A stretch of DNA of 64,000 bases. It comes from a virus. Of this stretch, positions 15,001-19,982 are shown piece after piece. The position numbers were made by a program, and so were the translations under genes. The notes beneath the pieces are model-generated. The model was not told the DNA's origin. It saw nothing but the letters and a program-made list of their open reading frames with translations, and made no database searches. Each line of letters opens with the position of its first letter. The stretch's first letter is position 1. The DNA lies in the IMG/VR virus record IMGVR_UViG_3300042558_000825, positions 45,531 to 109,530 of that record. The stretch is one strand, 5' to 3'.

Positions 15001-16048
15001 TTGCAGCTCCAGTGCCTGTACCAACACCAGTCGCAATAAATGATTCACCTACTGTGTTAGAAGTTGCACCAATTAACGTAAAATCAGTAGTACCAAGTGT
15101 ATCTATAGTGTAAGTGCTACCAACTTCAAATGAGCCGGCATCAACTAATGATTGTACACCGGTATTATAGAACATTAATGTAAGACCTTCAAGTGAAGTA
15201 ATACCATCTATGCCGTTTTCTAAGCTACTTACTAATACACCGTTAACTTCATCATATGTTAATGTTGATACTACATCTACCCTGTTATTACCGGGAAAAA
15301 TATATTGATCTTGAGCATTTTTAAAAGGTACAGTAAATGTTACAATACCCACTTCTGCTCCGTTATTGTCAACACCTAATACATCACGTGTTTGTACATT
15401 AAGTTGTGTAGGATCAAATCCGGTTACACCCGGTGCGCCTTGAATCCAAAATTGACTATTTTGATTAACACTGAATCTATACGTACCACCACGCAATAAA
15501 GTTAATGATGGGTTAGTAGAACCCTGTGCTTGACCATCTGCTGTTATAAGGTAACCATTAGGGTTACTTACAACAATATAATCAGTAGCATTATAAACAG
15601 TATCAGTACTAACAGTTACCGCTTCAGGACCTTCAGGTATCCAATAGTATTGATTAAAATTAATAATTTTATCTAGGTTAGTAAAACTATCCCATGAATA
15701 GAATTGACTTGTGAATAATCTGTTGTTATCATTAACAACACCACCTTCTAATTCTAATCCATCAATAATACCCGGGTAGCTAATAAAATCTTGTGCAGTG
15801 TTAGTATCTTTTTTAAGGAACGTTACACCCGGATCAAGTTGATAATCAGTTCTTGTTTTGGTAGGTTCAGTAACATAATAATTTTTAGCATTGACTCCAT
15901 AACCAAATCTACTTCCTATATAGCCTTCTATGCGTTTAGTATTAGGCTGGTCTACTATTTGATCCAACGTTGCATTTAAAAATTGACTATTAGTCGGCGT
16001 TTTAAATATTTCAGGTAGAAAATTTAATGTTCTAATTCTTGTTGCCAT
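1..16048 (-). CDS. Giant baseplate/tail structural protein, 3' end beyond window (at least 5,349 residues)
   Basis: A single minus-strand frame starts at ATG 16048 and is still open at base 1; I translated most of it and the frame at the left edge matches the start. The N-terminus begins MATRIRTLNFLPEIF and the first ~150 residues are rich in Tyr/Trp/Asp, as in large virion proteins of marine T4-like phages (recalled, not searched). Much of the middle is unrepeated sequence. Recognisable modules follow: seven FG-GAP-like motifs (residues ~2370-3070), three copies of a ~38-residue IGA/ATG/GTGTG cassette, a run of modules with a GTTYYV core (~4100-4590), and seven Asp-box-like motifs (~4830-5105). 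It follows gp6 in the operon, the place of T4 gene 7 (gp7 about 1,030 residues), so it is a positional counterpart of gp7, though homology is unproven. Likely a baseplate wedge or peripheral host-contact protein. The coding assignment is secure; the function is inferred. Confidence 0.85.
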   Translation of the reverse strand, partial: MATRIRTLNFLPEIFKTPTNSQFLNATLDQIVDQPNTKRIEGYIGSRFGYGVNAKNYYVTEPTKTRTDYQLDPGVTFLKKDTNTAQDFISYPGIIDGLELEGGVVNDNNRLFTSQFYSWDSFTNLDKIINFNQYYWIPEGPEAVTVSTDTVYNATDYIVVSNPNGYLITADGQAQGSTNPSLTLLRGGTYRFSVNQNSQFWIQGAPGVTGFDPTQLNVQTRDVLGVDNNGAEVGIVTFTVPFKNAQDQYIFPGNNRVDVVSTLTYDEVNGVLVSSLENGIDGITSLEGLTLMFYNTGVQSLVDAGSFEVGSTYTIDTLGTTDFTLIGATSNTVGESFIATGVGTGTGAAIVLTGYISKFFDTTTYDEETPSSGTQTVSTNSGPVTFPVGGAPYTPPGDSTNFANSEGGYYTDISATFYTITYEGDPTDPVIRLVNTGTIPVEEKITANFGTEWIGRTFYRNTSDTVSLIPYMSAILDTLYYQDGTSGNKVGQIRLISSNTTNRIDVLTDIIGKQNYTAPNGVVFTNGLKVIFSGDIYPSSYEGTRFYVEGVGTAIELIPVTDLIAPEPFTSGTYIPFDTTPYDIGNYDINLYIPVTPDYITISRNSIDKNAWSRSNRWFHIDVINATASYNSNPELISLYATSDNKAKRPIIEFYPNLRMFDSGIIGKPPIDFIDFRTTDAPNQVAGQENYYPDVEVYTGYNATINGTTGTSTTITILASNVFSKTGPGTFQIGQYINDSTNILPRNTQITNISGTTTITLTVEWEFSQTIGSTAVASLIANDTNNDSYAVFDGARIVFAADENLNIRNKIYIVRFSTLIPGDSPVITLTQADDGLVLANEQTVAFRGYNYQGMDFYFDGVDWQEAQQKTTVNQPPLFDIFDDNGISFGDSTVYIGTSFAGNKLFAYGIGSGNDDAILGFPLLYSSIDNVGDISFDTSLNSATFNYVSGTTPITQKVNTGYIYNYSDLTTSVRQLGWQTAVGPSVQYQIFEFNYYANNPVTTYTCDIAKLANTDSAWPTIQLFVNNKIQYSTAYTVETTSSQTIVTFTVPDPLVDTVVEILLLSDQVSETAYYSIPSNLNNNPLNADITVVNVGDIRGQYQSSFYNNPNTTGDVFGANNYRDLGNMVPYGNKIIQNSASLVLPGAFLRKQSHNLFNALLYNSREYITFKTLLIDTVNSTDFSTRLSPSTMLDDALDKITASKTDSNSFFWSDMLPSKAAYITNTYSFANALDISIYPLSKVYNFATANYNSVLVYLTNTSGIISQLIRGVDYTVSTDTPSLTVTLDLDPGDQITIKEYNQTYGSYVPNTPTKLGLYPSTIPAVVLDSAYAQPTYFIVGHDGSYNKLYGDYINGILIDFRDQVLFEYEKRVYNNLKLSNVIPVQEYEVLPGFFRETDYSYDEILQIYSSSFLDWVGQNRINYKTQFYNANNEYTYNYNQTGNKINQQVILQGYWRGIYEYFYDTSNPDTSPWEMLGFTDQPSWWATRYGSAPYTSDNLVLWNDLAQGIDWNNGNPIVITQAIRPELLQVLPVDSQGNLVSPFVSIVGNYSNNTLNRDWVVGDVGPAEFSYRRSSSWPFDLMRILALTKPANFFNLGVDVDNYKYNEEFNQYLVNNRSHLIISDVQIYGNGIAKTSYINWVVDYEKQVGIDATNNVSDLLNNIDVRLVYRLAGFSDKNLLKFYVEKSTANSNNSSLLIPDESYQVLLYDNQPFDRITYSGVVIQLTNNGYYKVYGNSQTNAYFKILLPKINGNYDRVSVQGLSVQLAKDYYTTPTVVSYGTEFYTIQEVAQFLEGYGRYLASQGVLFDQIESGLEVSWRQMVAEYLYWAQTGWESGSIVNINPAATLISINKDSYIVQPLTLQRQNFVLNQNLYPIQSTDLSIIRDGTAFTAQPLNQGDTIAYGQFNISNFEHGIVFDNVTVFDDVIYNLATGLRQSRITVRGTKTAEWNGTIDAQGFILNQDNILDWDKTVKYTTGSIVKYKNKYWIATTIIQPKQLFEEREWKQTDYNEIQKGLLPNTSTRSFESTIYYDVNRANLENDADLLSFSLIGYRPRDYLALADLTDITQINVYKNFIKNKGTLNAASAFKGANLPQGGIDYDIYENWAIKSGEFGGVLNSNFIDFKLNQSLLTGNPSIVGLTNGISTDGVQQEVPLYSLYNYGRPVNSTDVLPLLPTNTPSYLLPDAGYANFNDMRIAAYYYTNLPTSTSPRGVLTPLSQLYVGQYIWLADYQGTWQVMTPVSLGQVIFAKNNLNGTATITFNNPHGLTKYQPFAVVNFNDSLNGYYIVNTVIDLNSVLVNVTLAPSITSIFGQGIGFKFQSQRVATPNDIIDLPLLNTEFVKTKVWVDTNNDGDWAVYRKSINYGYDSELIKNGSETFGSAVAYTDTLGYLIGDADAGVAYRYSYNTLFDRYELLQTITSSSSFGTTIAYANDIFVISQPTGTPAVYVYQLVVSITVDELQSLQSAIAAPVGVTEWGKAIAISGDANWLYISAVTSSTSLVYVYRYSTITEEYEYSTTINLGLTNDDNFGYSIATDYYGDTVVIGTPDKNYDGSIENWGYTYVYDRTVQNVESQFTSLPDVPQTFTLAWTPTTVTQTATAIDGSTERITVTSSAGFSVGDPVVFSTGTNAGYFAIGETYTITSVGTTNFVAIGASANTIGQTFVATGAGTGTGTANSTGLLSSGAISANTVYYILDKPTGTTFRITTSRGSVVPINLTSSTGSMTCSIQITPLLITVNGTIITDNNYAVIDSTLYVYSSLNAGDIINVSGNNFVLCQTLTTETTPKIGVQFGNSVDTNTYATEILVGAPFELNSQNQEGAVYRYTNGGGKYGMIIGTSDCAITTTRIILINGYIVTLTAGNASTVANIINQANITNVQASEQLDNLGIPTGKLIISLINTALASVNDKLNVTVLNTSTWAELGFNTYTQTQIITDPHIQGTTQFGNVVKFNEFNSFVVSAPTATRYQATTFDSTDDEDYDNDTLFDNNATQWVDTYRNAGAVYMFDYLSVYNESLANCGNFVYAQSTNDINETYGSQPMFGHAIDFNASHVVIGTPNFKPDTIAGQLITYINATGTPDWSVYRNSNPVVDTNRIQNIQLYSAITNNTLDNLDYIDPLQGKILGSVRQNIDVISNVDPAGYNSPNINKGAMVWGAVQIGQIWFNTSTTRFVNYHQNDIVYDSKWWGQVFPGSDVTVYSWITSDVPPISYAGPGTVFDVESYAIEYTLNASGVLTPVYYYWVRNTNIIFTKTGKTLADSIIQSYIASPINSGISYFAPLEQDIYGLYNCGDNINANDTVLHIGFSTGTNDDVSHSLYNLIRTNYADDFLPGLPTTNGLDVPESLYDRMLDSLCGVDESGGVVPDPYLPKPVQYGIYARPRQSFFVNRFLALKNYLTYANDVLAQYPITETRNASFLNTQNPTIIETIVAGNCQANVTYTIVTVGDVNWTSIGAASNTAGITFIATGPATGSSRNTGTASFLAFAEGAKYNTTDYWNYINWWATGYDNNTKSALQVPIYADLATIDATPGLIVTVTTNGDGKSEVYVYTNLNMWERIGLQDGTIEFSSDLWDYSTARLGFGDNFFDTTPYDTYPSQETRSIVRALNEEIYTNELLLYRNKSLVLLFEYIQSETIESQNYLPWLNKTSFIDVGHTIRELLPLEVFRSDNQDFLAGYINEVKPYHVVIKEFLFKYTGSELYAGTITDFDLPSQYNTDVQQFITPELVYSNPSAINQYLPTDPIWQTSAYKEWFNNYGLSITGVNDYQITVLASYISLNSGSFAVDNAYGFPINGTILIGDELIGYAGVDRSNNTLFGLTRGVDGTPISVHIPGEIITIDLPAVLLLNGGRAYNEPPRITAYIDTSIYPEPRRPAILQAVMNLDSILRIDVIDPGDGYVVLPEIVIDPSIGLPFTSTDVDTFTNTIILPLPLLQTGDLIKYTIGTDTTAVGGLEVNQYYYVNVLESTPTFNIALYTTYRDAINDTDRVVLYTTGTGSNNLLSISARASCVSTAVPIRENKIALRFDRTSYTSELSDWQSGQFYGSFYAGLYNNSVRISSSSITLESTQPSIDTILASAQGAVFEIEGVTNDQTLNWSSRTRNVVSTTGGTSDIITIAPSTGGAPDEGGVGPTTGFYVDMPIKFQGAVGNSLLVNGTTYYVKTILNDTDITISAAIGGGTFNLNTATISSAGLLLYVGEVTNTAVVTLFYPGILNTTNTTAVTNTITIPLTGSGLGGTTGFYTNLPIFFTGSVFGGIIENEEYYVTTVVNSTTFTMSTVQDPLIINVTGVIASTDYITCTGTLGLSINDPIIFTDMVISGSVVSDFGNLISGTTYYVRAVIDSNNFQVSTVINGGAFNLGPSNVTGTCLGTDQKNIVQLTTATGSMICNVGLPVSPGQITGQQFTFYPTSSTYTGLIGTDSNLLVRTIDNALANGDYLSVTTTSGGLTNIYNNMPVEFASNYGGLTGGTTYWIVANGIVETTVTSTSAGNVLTCTSTAGFYNEMPVTFTGTGLGGVVLDTTYYIIDTIVSPITSTQFKISNVPGGTEVDLTGENGTMGITGQPYIKVSASLGGGEFPLTDTSANVTMTQAPTLVPEFDVSWVLGGYSVNIADAGEGYAINNTITILGTALAGTTPANDLVMTVNTIDTNGEILSVICAGTPNETVEQYYLKVISATECEVYSDPLLQIPVSGIDFPYTAGDYTLLPEPFYFNQSIVKYNNRVYQCIVSNNDTEFIFGKWELLSSDSRKLNALDRIMGYYQPTANMPGLDLTQLVEGITYPNSTYQGNAFPPADEYTLDTILQDQAFSPVEVDTASILFDGVTYIGSANTPTYSLIINSVNGTSWPSNKLSEQPVGLSDIGYFNGKYIITSTNTATPIFISTDGESWATTGLVDGTVSIDSTQLYSVSYLNGKYIATGNNIVSSTDGYNWIEVYNFYGSILYGISGITINNFNGFVAVGYGPDYSVIPTITQSVVLNSLDGITWTNITPFGSAETLYGVTSGNNTIIIVGDNGTIFTSINSSNWVNVGTGSYNLKDVAYSSDLGLFVIVGQAGAILTSSDDGVTWTDVTDSDITTENLNGITWNNIDNEFVIAGNNNVILQSADGITWINVGVFDTLPTIYDVQGDPFMSGYGPEELVPGVVSDNLTMIVTTRPGTNWDVETYQHVGYNVVSTQITPTVGQLTFSFDNLVEFPAQLSVFQVDSVTGLSTRLYSPSSFTVDWLVKTITLPSSLPAGDSLVVEVYEVGNGDQLEKSNSQTDPIRINTVTGFNEINLNCNFTATRSSGSGVIRPGTEPINVIATETDSTDNTILCENVAYFTLNDQIIFQGDVFGGIVADTHYYVKTISTVTNKITISDVIT
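740..1570 (-). other. Asp-box (BNR-like) propeller module in the giant protein
   Basis: Minus-strand translation gives seven motifs of the form S-x-(D/N)-G-x-(S/T/N)-W or close variants, spaced about 35-55 residues: SVNGTSW (~1540), STDGESW (~1425), SSTDGYNW (~1290), SLDGITW (~1130), SINSSNW (~1020), SSDDGVTW (~885), SADGITW (~770). Between them lie short hydrophobic strands followed by G-N or G-D turns, as in Asp-box beta-propellers of sialidases and Ycf48-type proteins. Motifs are seen directly; the propeller fold is inferred from their number and spacing. No sialidase catalytic arginine triad is claimed. Confidence 0.7.
2290..3760 (-). repeat. Degenerate tandem beta-modules with a GTTYYV core in the giant protein
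   Basis: In the minus-strand translation a unit of roughly 60-80 residues recurs at least five times. Each has a hydrophobic strand with PI-F or PV-F, then GG or GS, a loop, a core such as GTTYYV, NEEYYV, GTTYWI or DTTYYI, about ten residues, then an F-x-(I/V/M)-S strand and often a glycine turn. A related unit (DTHYYV) lies at ~60-110. The copies are diverged at DNA level, so they are old protein repeats rather than recent duplications. They probably form a rod of small beta domains between the propeller modules. Confidence 0.6.
5645..5765 (-). repeat. IGA/ATG cassette, copy 3
   Basis: Minus-strand translation reads TYTIVTVGDVNWTSIGA, then a short turn and TFIATGPATG. It is the most diverged of three copies of a ~38-residue cassette in the giant protein; the others are at 8036-8148 and 15011-15122. 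The pattern is YTI-x3-G-x2-(F/W)-x2-IGA-x2-NT-x-G-x2-F-ATG-x-GTG. Confidence 0.65.
6850..8940 (-). other. FG-GAP-like (integrin-alpha-type) seven-bladed propeller module in the giant protein
   Basis: Minus-strand translation shows seven FG-GAP-like units. In reading order they are FGSAVAYTD (8840-8940), FGTTIAYAND (8700-8800), WGKAIAISGD (8530-8640), FGYSIATDYYGD with VVIGTPD (8360-8480), FGNSVD with ILVGAPF and GAVYRY (7560-7700), FGNVVKFNE with VVSAP and GAVYMF (7030-7235), and FGHAIDFN with VVIGTPN (6850-6945). A W-x-VYR strand (DWAVYRKS, DWSVYRNS) flanks both ends of the array. About 220 residues are inserted between blades 4 and 5 and contain one IGA/ATG cassette. Motifs are visible; the fold is inferred. 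Confidence 0.7.
8036..8148 (-). repeat. IGA/ATG cassette, copy 2
   Basis: Minus-strand translation reads TYTITSVGTTNFVAIGAS, then TFVATGAGTGTG. This copy lies inside the insertion between blades 4 and 5 of the FG-GAP-like propeller, which suggests the cassette can be inserted into existing domains. Confidence 0.7.
15011..15122 (-). repeat. IGA/ATG cassette, copy 1
   Basis: Minus-strand translation reads TYTIDTLGTTDFTLIGAT, then SFIATGVGTGTG. It lies at about residues 309-346 of the giant protein and is about 70% identical to copy 2, although some 2,300 residues separate them. Confidence 0.7.
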
Positions 16049-16070
16049 TATTTCTCTCTATGTTATATAG

Positions 16071-16078
16071 TACTTATC
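16071..16078 (-). promoter_or_regulatory. Weak late-promoter-like octamer before the giant gene
   Basis: GATAAGTA on the minus strand, one base off the GATAAATA octamer used elsewhere here, 22 bases before the ATG at 16048 and overlapping the gp6 stop. The same variant stands before the nuclease gene at 31661. It may give the giant gene its own late transcript besides readthrough from gp6. Confidence 0.4.
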
Positions 16079-19000
16079 TTATTTGTAATTGAGCTGGTGT
16101 AAGTGCCGCAATCACTACCACATCATTTGCTGTCGCACCATTTGCAAATATTTCGTAAGGAGCAGATTTAATTTCATATAAATCTCCAAAACTCATTGTA
16201 GGATCATTCGGCACTAATACTGCTGAACTAATTAATTCACCAACTTGGGCATGTAAGTATGCACTTAATTCACTAAAGTAAAAAGTGTCACCAAAATTCC
16301 AATTATTAATATCAAAGTATGCATTCATTGCAGAAAGAACGGCACTGCGAATTTCACTATCACTGGCATTAGTATTATTTGCTCTAATGACTTTAACAGT
16401 TGCTCTTAATAGTTCAGGAGCTTTAGGTCCAAATAATGGCAAAAATACTACGCTATTTAATATAACACTATCACTTAACATTTTGTAATCATTTAATGAA
16501 CCATATGATTGTGATAGTTCATTGATTGTAGGTTTATCTGGCATTGGTACTGTATCAGTAATATCTTGTAACCAATTTTGATAAGCAGTATAATAGGATT
16601 GTGTTACTAGATATAAATCAATAATATTTGTAGTAGCTGGATCAATACGTGTAGTGTTATTACTATTATGACGATATTGGAATTGCAATCCTTGACGTCC
16701 CGGTTTCATAATATATTGAGGTTGTTCTGTTACAACATAATAAAGAGTATTGACTGTTTGGTCTTGAATAGTTCTATAAAATAAATTATCACTGTATGCA
16801 TAAAATAATTGACCTTCTGGGTACTCATATTTAACTACTTCAATTTGAGTCTTAGTGGGGTATTGGTATACCACGGTACTTGATGCTATCAATTGATAAC
16901 GTGAAAGATTAATAGCATCTTGTATAAGTTCAAAGAAAGTATAAACACCTATATTAGTATTACCAGTTACATAACCAGTAACTTCAGTAAAGAAATCTGG
17001 ATTACTAACAAGTGTTCTATCATTAACATCTATGCTTGCAATTTCTACTTCAAAGTCATTAATATAACCGTCACTCTCTACTGTTTGACCAATGATACTA
17101 GTAGATACAGGTGCAGCCAATGCATAGTTACTATTAAATTGTGTATTAGTTGCTAATACTTTAACAAAGTCTTGTAATATTTTTCCACTAAACGGATCAT
17201 ATACTAGTTTGCCAGTTTCAAACGTAAAACGTGTATCAGCCACACTACCAAAGTAATATGTTAATGAGCGATATGATATACTGTAACGGTTGTTACCTGA
17301 ACTTAAAAAGTTTATAAAATAGTTACTAGCATTATATGCACCTATACTCCAACGATCTTGTGCTATAGTTAAACTGTTATCAAATATTAAACTAAAACTT
17401 TGATTAAGTTCCATTCTAACAACGCATTCTTGTATTACAATGTTAGGGAGTGAGTTATCAAATGCAGGTAATATAGTAGTTACTATTGCACCTTGTGGTA
17501 CATATCCGTTTAATGTTACTGGCCCAGTACCATTACTGAATGCGCCCTCACCGTTATTATAACCATCACCCACTACATTTAATACGGTAGTCCATATATA
17601 AGTTTTGTCAGATGGGCTTGCAATACCTGCTATTAAACGGTTTGTTTCACTAAAATAATATCCACTAGGTGCAACAAATTTAATCATTGCTCCTTTTGTA
17701 GCGTATTTCATATTATGAGTAGAGTACGTTCCAATTGGGATAGGAGTATTATCACTACCATTAATATTGTAGAAATAACCAGTTAAACTATTAGCATCAA
17801 CTGTTTGTTCTTCCCAATATACTGTTCCATCACCTGATGCTGTATTAACACTATATCGTGTATAGTTTTGTATATAATATTGTCTTGCACGATTATCTGC
17901 TAATAGAACAGCTAATGAGTCTGTTAAAAAAGTAATAATATCGCCGGTGGTAGTAATTGTTAATAATGTATTACCATTAGTACTATCTTGGTACATGCCA
18001 CCATCACTAGCAAATGAATTCGTGCTGGAGTATTTTCCGGTTGGGTCTAACAAGTCTAAGTTTTTTGATACACCAACAGAACTACGGTTAATAGCTTTGC
18101 TTTTAATAATAGAACTGTATAATGTATATGGGAAATTGTTGTAATCTTCTCCATTAACCATTCTGTTCTGGGTGTAGTAGCGGGAAGGGGCACGTTGTTT
18201 AATGTTTGATAATGTTTCTCTTGCCTGTGCGTTTGACACCGGTGTCTGTAATTCTAATCCTAATGTAAGTGTTTCTGTTCGTCCTACCCTACTAATATAA
18301 CTTAATGTAACTGATAGATTTTGCATCTCAGTTGGATCAATAGTATATGTCAATGCATTACCTGCACGTACATATGCTCTAAATGTTCCTACTGGAATCT
18401 CGGAAAATACTCCATCACCGAAAACGTAACTAACTTGGTCATTGAATCTAGAGCCTACAGAAAATATTCTGCGAACACTATTCTCTGTTTGTAAATATGC
18501 ATCTGCATAAACATTCTCTACTTGATTCCATAATGTTCTAGTAGTTGTTGAACTGTTGTCAGTACTCAACTGATATAACCATGTATCTGTATTGTTGATA
18601 CCCTGAATATCAATATCAACTACTTGATTTGCAATTTGTTGTGCTAAATTGAAATCAAAATTCTGCAAGATTCCTTGTTTAAAATAAAAGAAGAAACCTG
18701 TATTTGGACTACCATAACCCAATTTATCATTACGGTAAGCCATGTTCATTCTACCACTTGGTGCAGGTGGAATCTCATAAACATAATCTTCATTTAATGT
18801 GGTTGAACTAACTAATTCAAAATTCATTGATTGGTTATCTACTACTGCAGTAAATGGTACAATTGGTAATGTAGTTGGTGGAATATTAATAGCATACTCA
18901 TCTGTTTTAATACCAGATATCTGTGCAGTATTACCTGGACGTCCAATACGTTGTGTATTAATTAAAGTAGCATTGATAATTGTATTAAATTGTTCTAACC

Positions 19001-19454
19001 AATTAACGTTAGCAGGATCATTCCACAATACAGTTTGATTACTTAAATTAAAACCATTTAAGTCTGTGATATTTTCACTTGTTTGAATGCTTACTACTTT
19101 GATATAGCCTTGGCCAGCAAGATTACGTTTAGGAGTATAGCTAACTAGGTTGGCTAGTTTAACAACACTATCTCTACGTTCGGCAGTATCAATAAAGTTT
19201 TCACGTGCATTTAAATCACTACGGAAAGCTAGACCTTGACCCATAAAGGCCATAACGTCCATTAATGCAATGAATTCACTTGATTCAATGTAATCGTTAA
19301 AAGTTTCCGGATAGTAAACACGTAGATAGTCAATAAAACTTTTACGTAGTGTTTCATAGTCATATGAACGGAAATCGGCTTCACGGAAGGTTTGATAGAT
19401 TGCCTTCCAATCGTTGACGCCGAATAATGCTGATTGTCGTGAGCTGGTTGCCAT
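16074..19454 (-). CDS. 6: Baseplate wedge protein gp6-like
   Basis: 1,126 residues, longer than T4 gp6 (about 660). gp6 is the dimeric wedge protein that forms the inner iris of the T4 baseplate. The N-terminal ~110 residues carry the family's most conserved part: YDYETLRKSFIDYLR, the FNDYIESSEF segment with a predicted helix, and FMGQGLAFRSDLNARENF followed by KLANLVSYTPKR. The long middle is beta-rich and repeats nothing obvious. The C-terminus returns to gp6-like features, including APELLRATVKVIR and NWNFGDTFYFSELSAYLH, the kind of sequence that contacts neighbouring wedge proteins. It lies between gp25 and the giant protein, the T4-like order 25-6-7. A GATAAATA late box lies 19 bases before the start, and an AAGAGA purine stretch may serve as ribosome site. 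Confidence 0.9.
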   Translation of the reverse strand: MATSSRQSALFGVNDWKAIYQTFREADFRSYDYETLRKSFIDYLRVYYPETFNDYIESSEFIALMDVMAFMGQGLAFRSDLNARENFIDTAERRDSVVKLANLVSYTPKRNLAGQGYIKVVSIQTSENITDLNGFNLSNQTVLWNDPANVNWLEQFNTIINATLINTQRIGRPGNTAQISGIKTDEYAINIPPTTLPIVPFTAVVDNQSMNFELVSSTTLNEDYVYEIPPAPSGRMNMAYRNDKLGYGSPNTGFFFYFKQGILQNFDFNLAQQIANQVVDIDIQGINNTDTWLYQLSTDNSSTTTRTLWNQVENVYADAYLQTENSVRRIFSVGSRFNDQVSYVFGDGVFSEIPVGTFRAYVRAGNALTYTIDPTEMQNLSVTLSYISRVGRTETLTLGLELQTPVSNAQARETLSNIKQRAPSRYYTQNRMVNGEDYNNFPYTLYSSIIKSKAINRSSVGVSKNLDLLDPTGKYSSTNSFASDGGMYQDSTNGNTLLTITTTGDIITFLTDSLAVLLADNRARQYYIQNYTRYSVNTASGDGTVYWEEQTVDANSLTGYFYNINGSDNTPIPIGTYSTHNMKYATKGAMIKFVAPSGYYFSETNRLIAGIASPSDKTYIWTTVLNVVGDGYNNGEGAFSNGTGPVTLNGYVPQGAIVTTILPAFDNSLPNIVIQECVVRMELNQSFSLIFDNSLTIAQDRWSIGAYNASNYFINFLSSGNNRYSISYRSLTYYFGSVADTRFTFETGKLVYDPFSGKILQDFVKVLATNTQFNSNYALAAPVSTSIIGQTVESDGYINDFEVEIASIDVNDRTLVSNPDFFTEVTGYVTGNTNIGVYTFFELIQDAINLSRYQLIASSTVVYQYPTKTQIEVVKYEYPEGQLFYAYSDNLFYRTIQDQTVNTLYYVVTEQPQYIMKPGRQGLQFQYRHNSNNTTRIDPATTNIIDLYLVTQSYYTAYQNWLQDITDTVPMPDKPTINELSQSYGSLNDYKMLSDSVILNSVVFLPLFGPKAPELLRATVKVIRANNTNASDSEIRSAVLSAMNAYFDINNWNFGDTFYFSELSAYLHAQVGELISSAVLVPNDPTMSFGDLYEIKSAPYEIFANGATANDVVVIAALTPAQLQIR

Positions 19455-19473
19455 AGTGGTATTCTCTTTTAAG

Positions 19474-19481
19474 TATTTATC
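19474..19481 (-). promoter_or_regulatory. Late promoter box before gp6
   Basis: Minus-strand GATAAATA, seven of eight matches to the T4 late octamer TATAAATA, 19 bases before the gp6 ATG and within the intergenic gap between gp25 and gp6. Expected to be read by gp55-programmed RNA polymerase. Confidence 0.75.
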
Positions 19482-19508
19482 TTAAATGAAAACACCACTT
19501 TTGGAAGA

Positions 19509-19958
19509 TTACTGAATTACTGCAGTATTTGTACTATTATTGAAGAAAACACTAAGCATTTCTGCATTATTAAACGGAGTAACCGCTAATTCTACTTCAA
19601 TTAATATGCCGTTTTCTTGAGGGTAAGCACTAACAGTATTAACTATCATTCTTGGATCTTGATTAGCAACTCGTCTAATTTCAGTCTCTAATTTGTTTTG
19701 AACATCAAACGTATTTGGTTCAAAAACAAAACTCCAAAGAGTAGTTCCATATGCAGGATTCCCTACTTTTTGACCCTGTTGTATATTCAATGCGTTAATG
19801 AAATCTTGAATTACAAGTTGTCGGTCAACTAATCTATACTTTTTACCAGGAATAACTGGTTGTACCATAGAACCTACACCACCTGCAATACCTGCTGGTA
19901 AATTAGTAGATCGGGGCTTGTTAGCGTTAATTGTACTGAAACCAATATATGATGGCAT
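19509..19958 (-). CDS. 25: Baseplate wedge protein gp25
   Basis: 149 residues; T4 gp25 is 132. gp25 links baseplate wedge to sheath and starts sheath polymerisation; related proteins occur in type VI secretion (TssE). The family signature is clear: a VIQDFINALNI helix, then GNPAYGTTLWSFVFEP, then TEIRRVANQDPRMIV, which carries the (E/D)PR element. The extra N-terminal ~30 residues are Gly/Pro-rich. It stands between gp5 and gp6 as in other T4-like baseplate clusters, with its own CATAAATA late box. Family assignment is secure. Confidence 0.93.
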   Translation of the reverse strand: MPSYIGFSTINANKPRSTNLPAGIAGGVGSMVQPVIPGKKYRLVDRQLVIQDFINALNIQQGQKVGNPAYGTTLWSFVFEPNTFDVQNKLETEIRRVANQDPRMIVNTVSAYPQENGILIEVELAVTPFNNAEMLSVFFNNSTNTAVIQ

Positions 19959-19974
19959 GTTTTATCCTATACTA

Positions 19975-19982
19975 TATTTATG
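19975..19982 (-). promoter_or_regulatory. Late promoter box before gp25
   Basis: Minus-strand CATAAATA, 16 bases before the gp25 ATG and overlapping the last codons of gp5. The ribosome site is probably the AGGA of TAGGATAAAAC. Confidence 0.7.
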
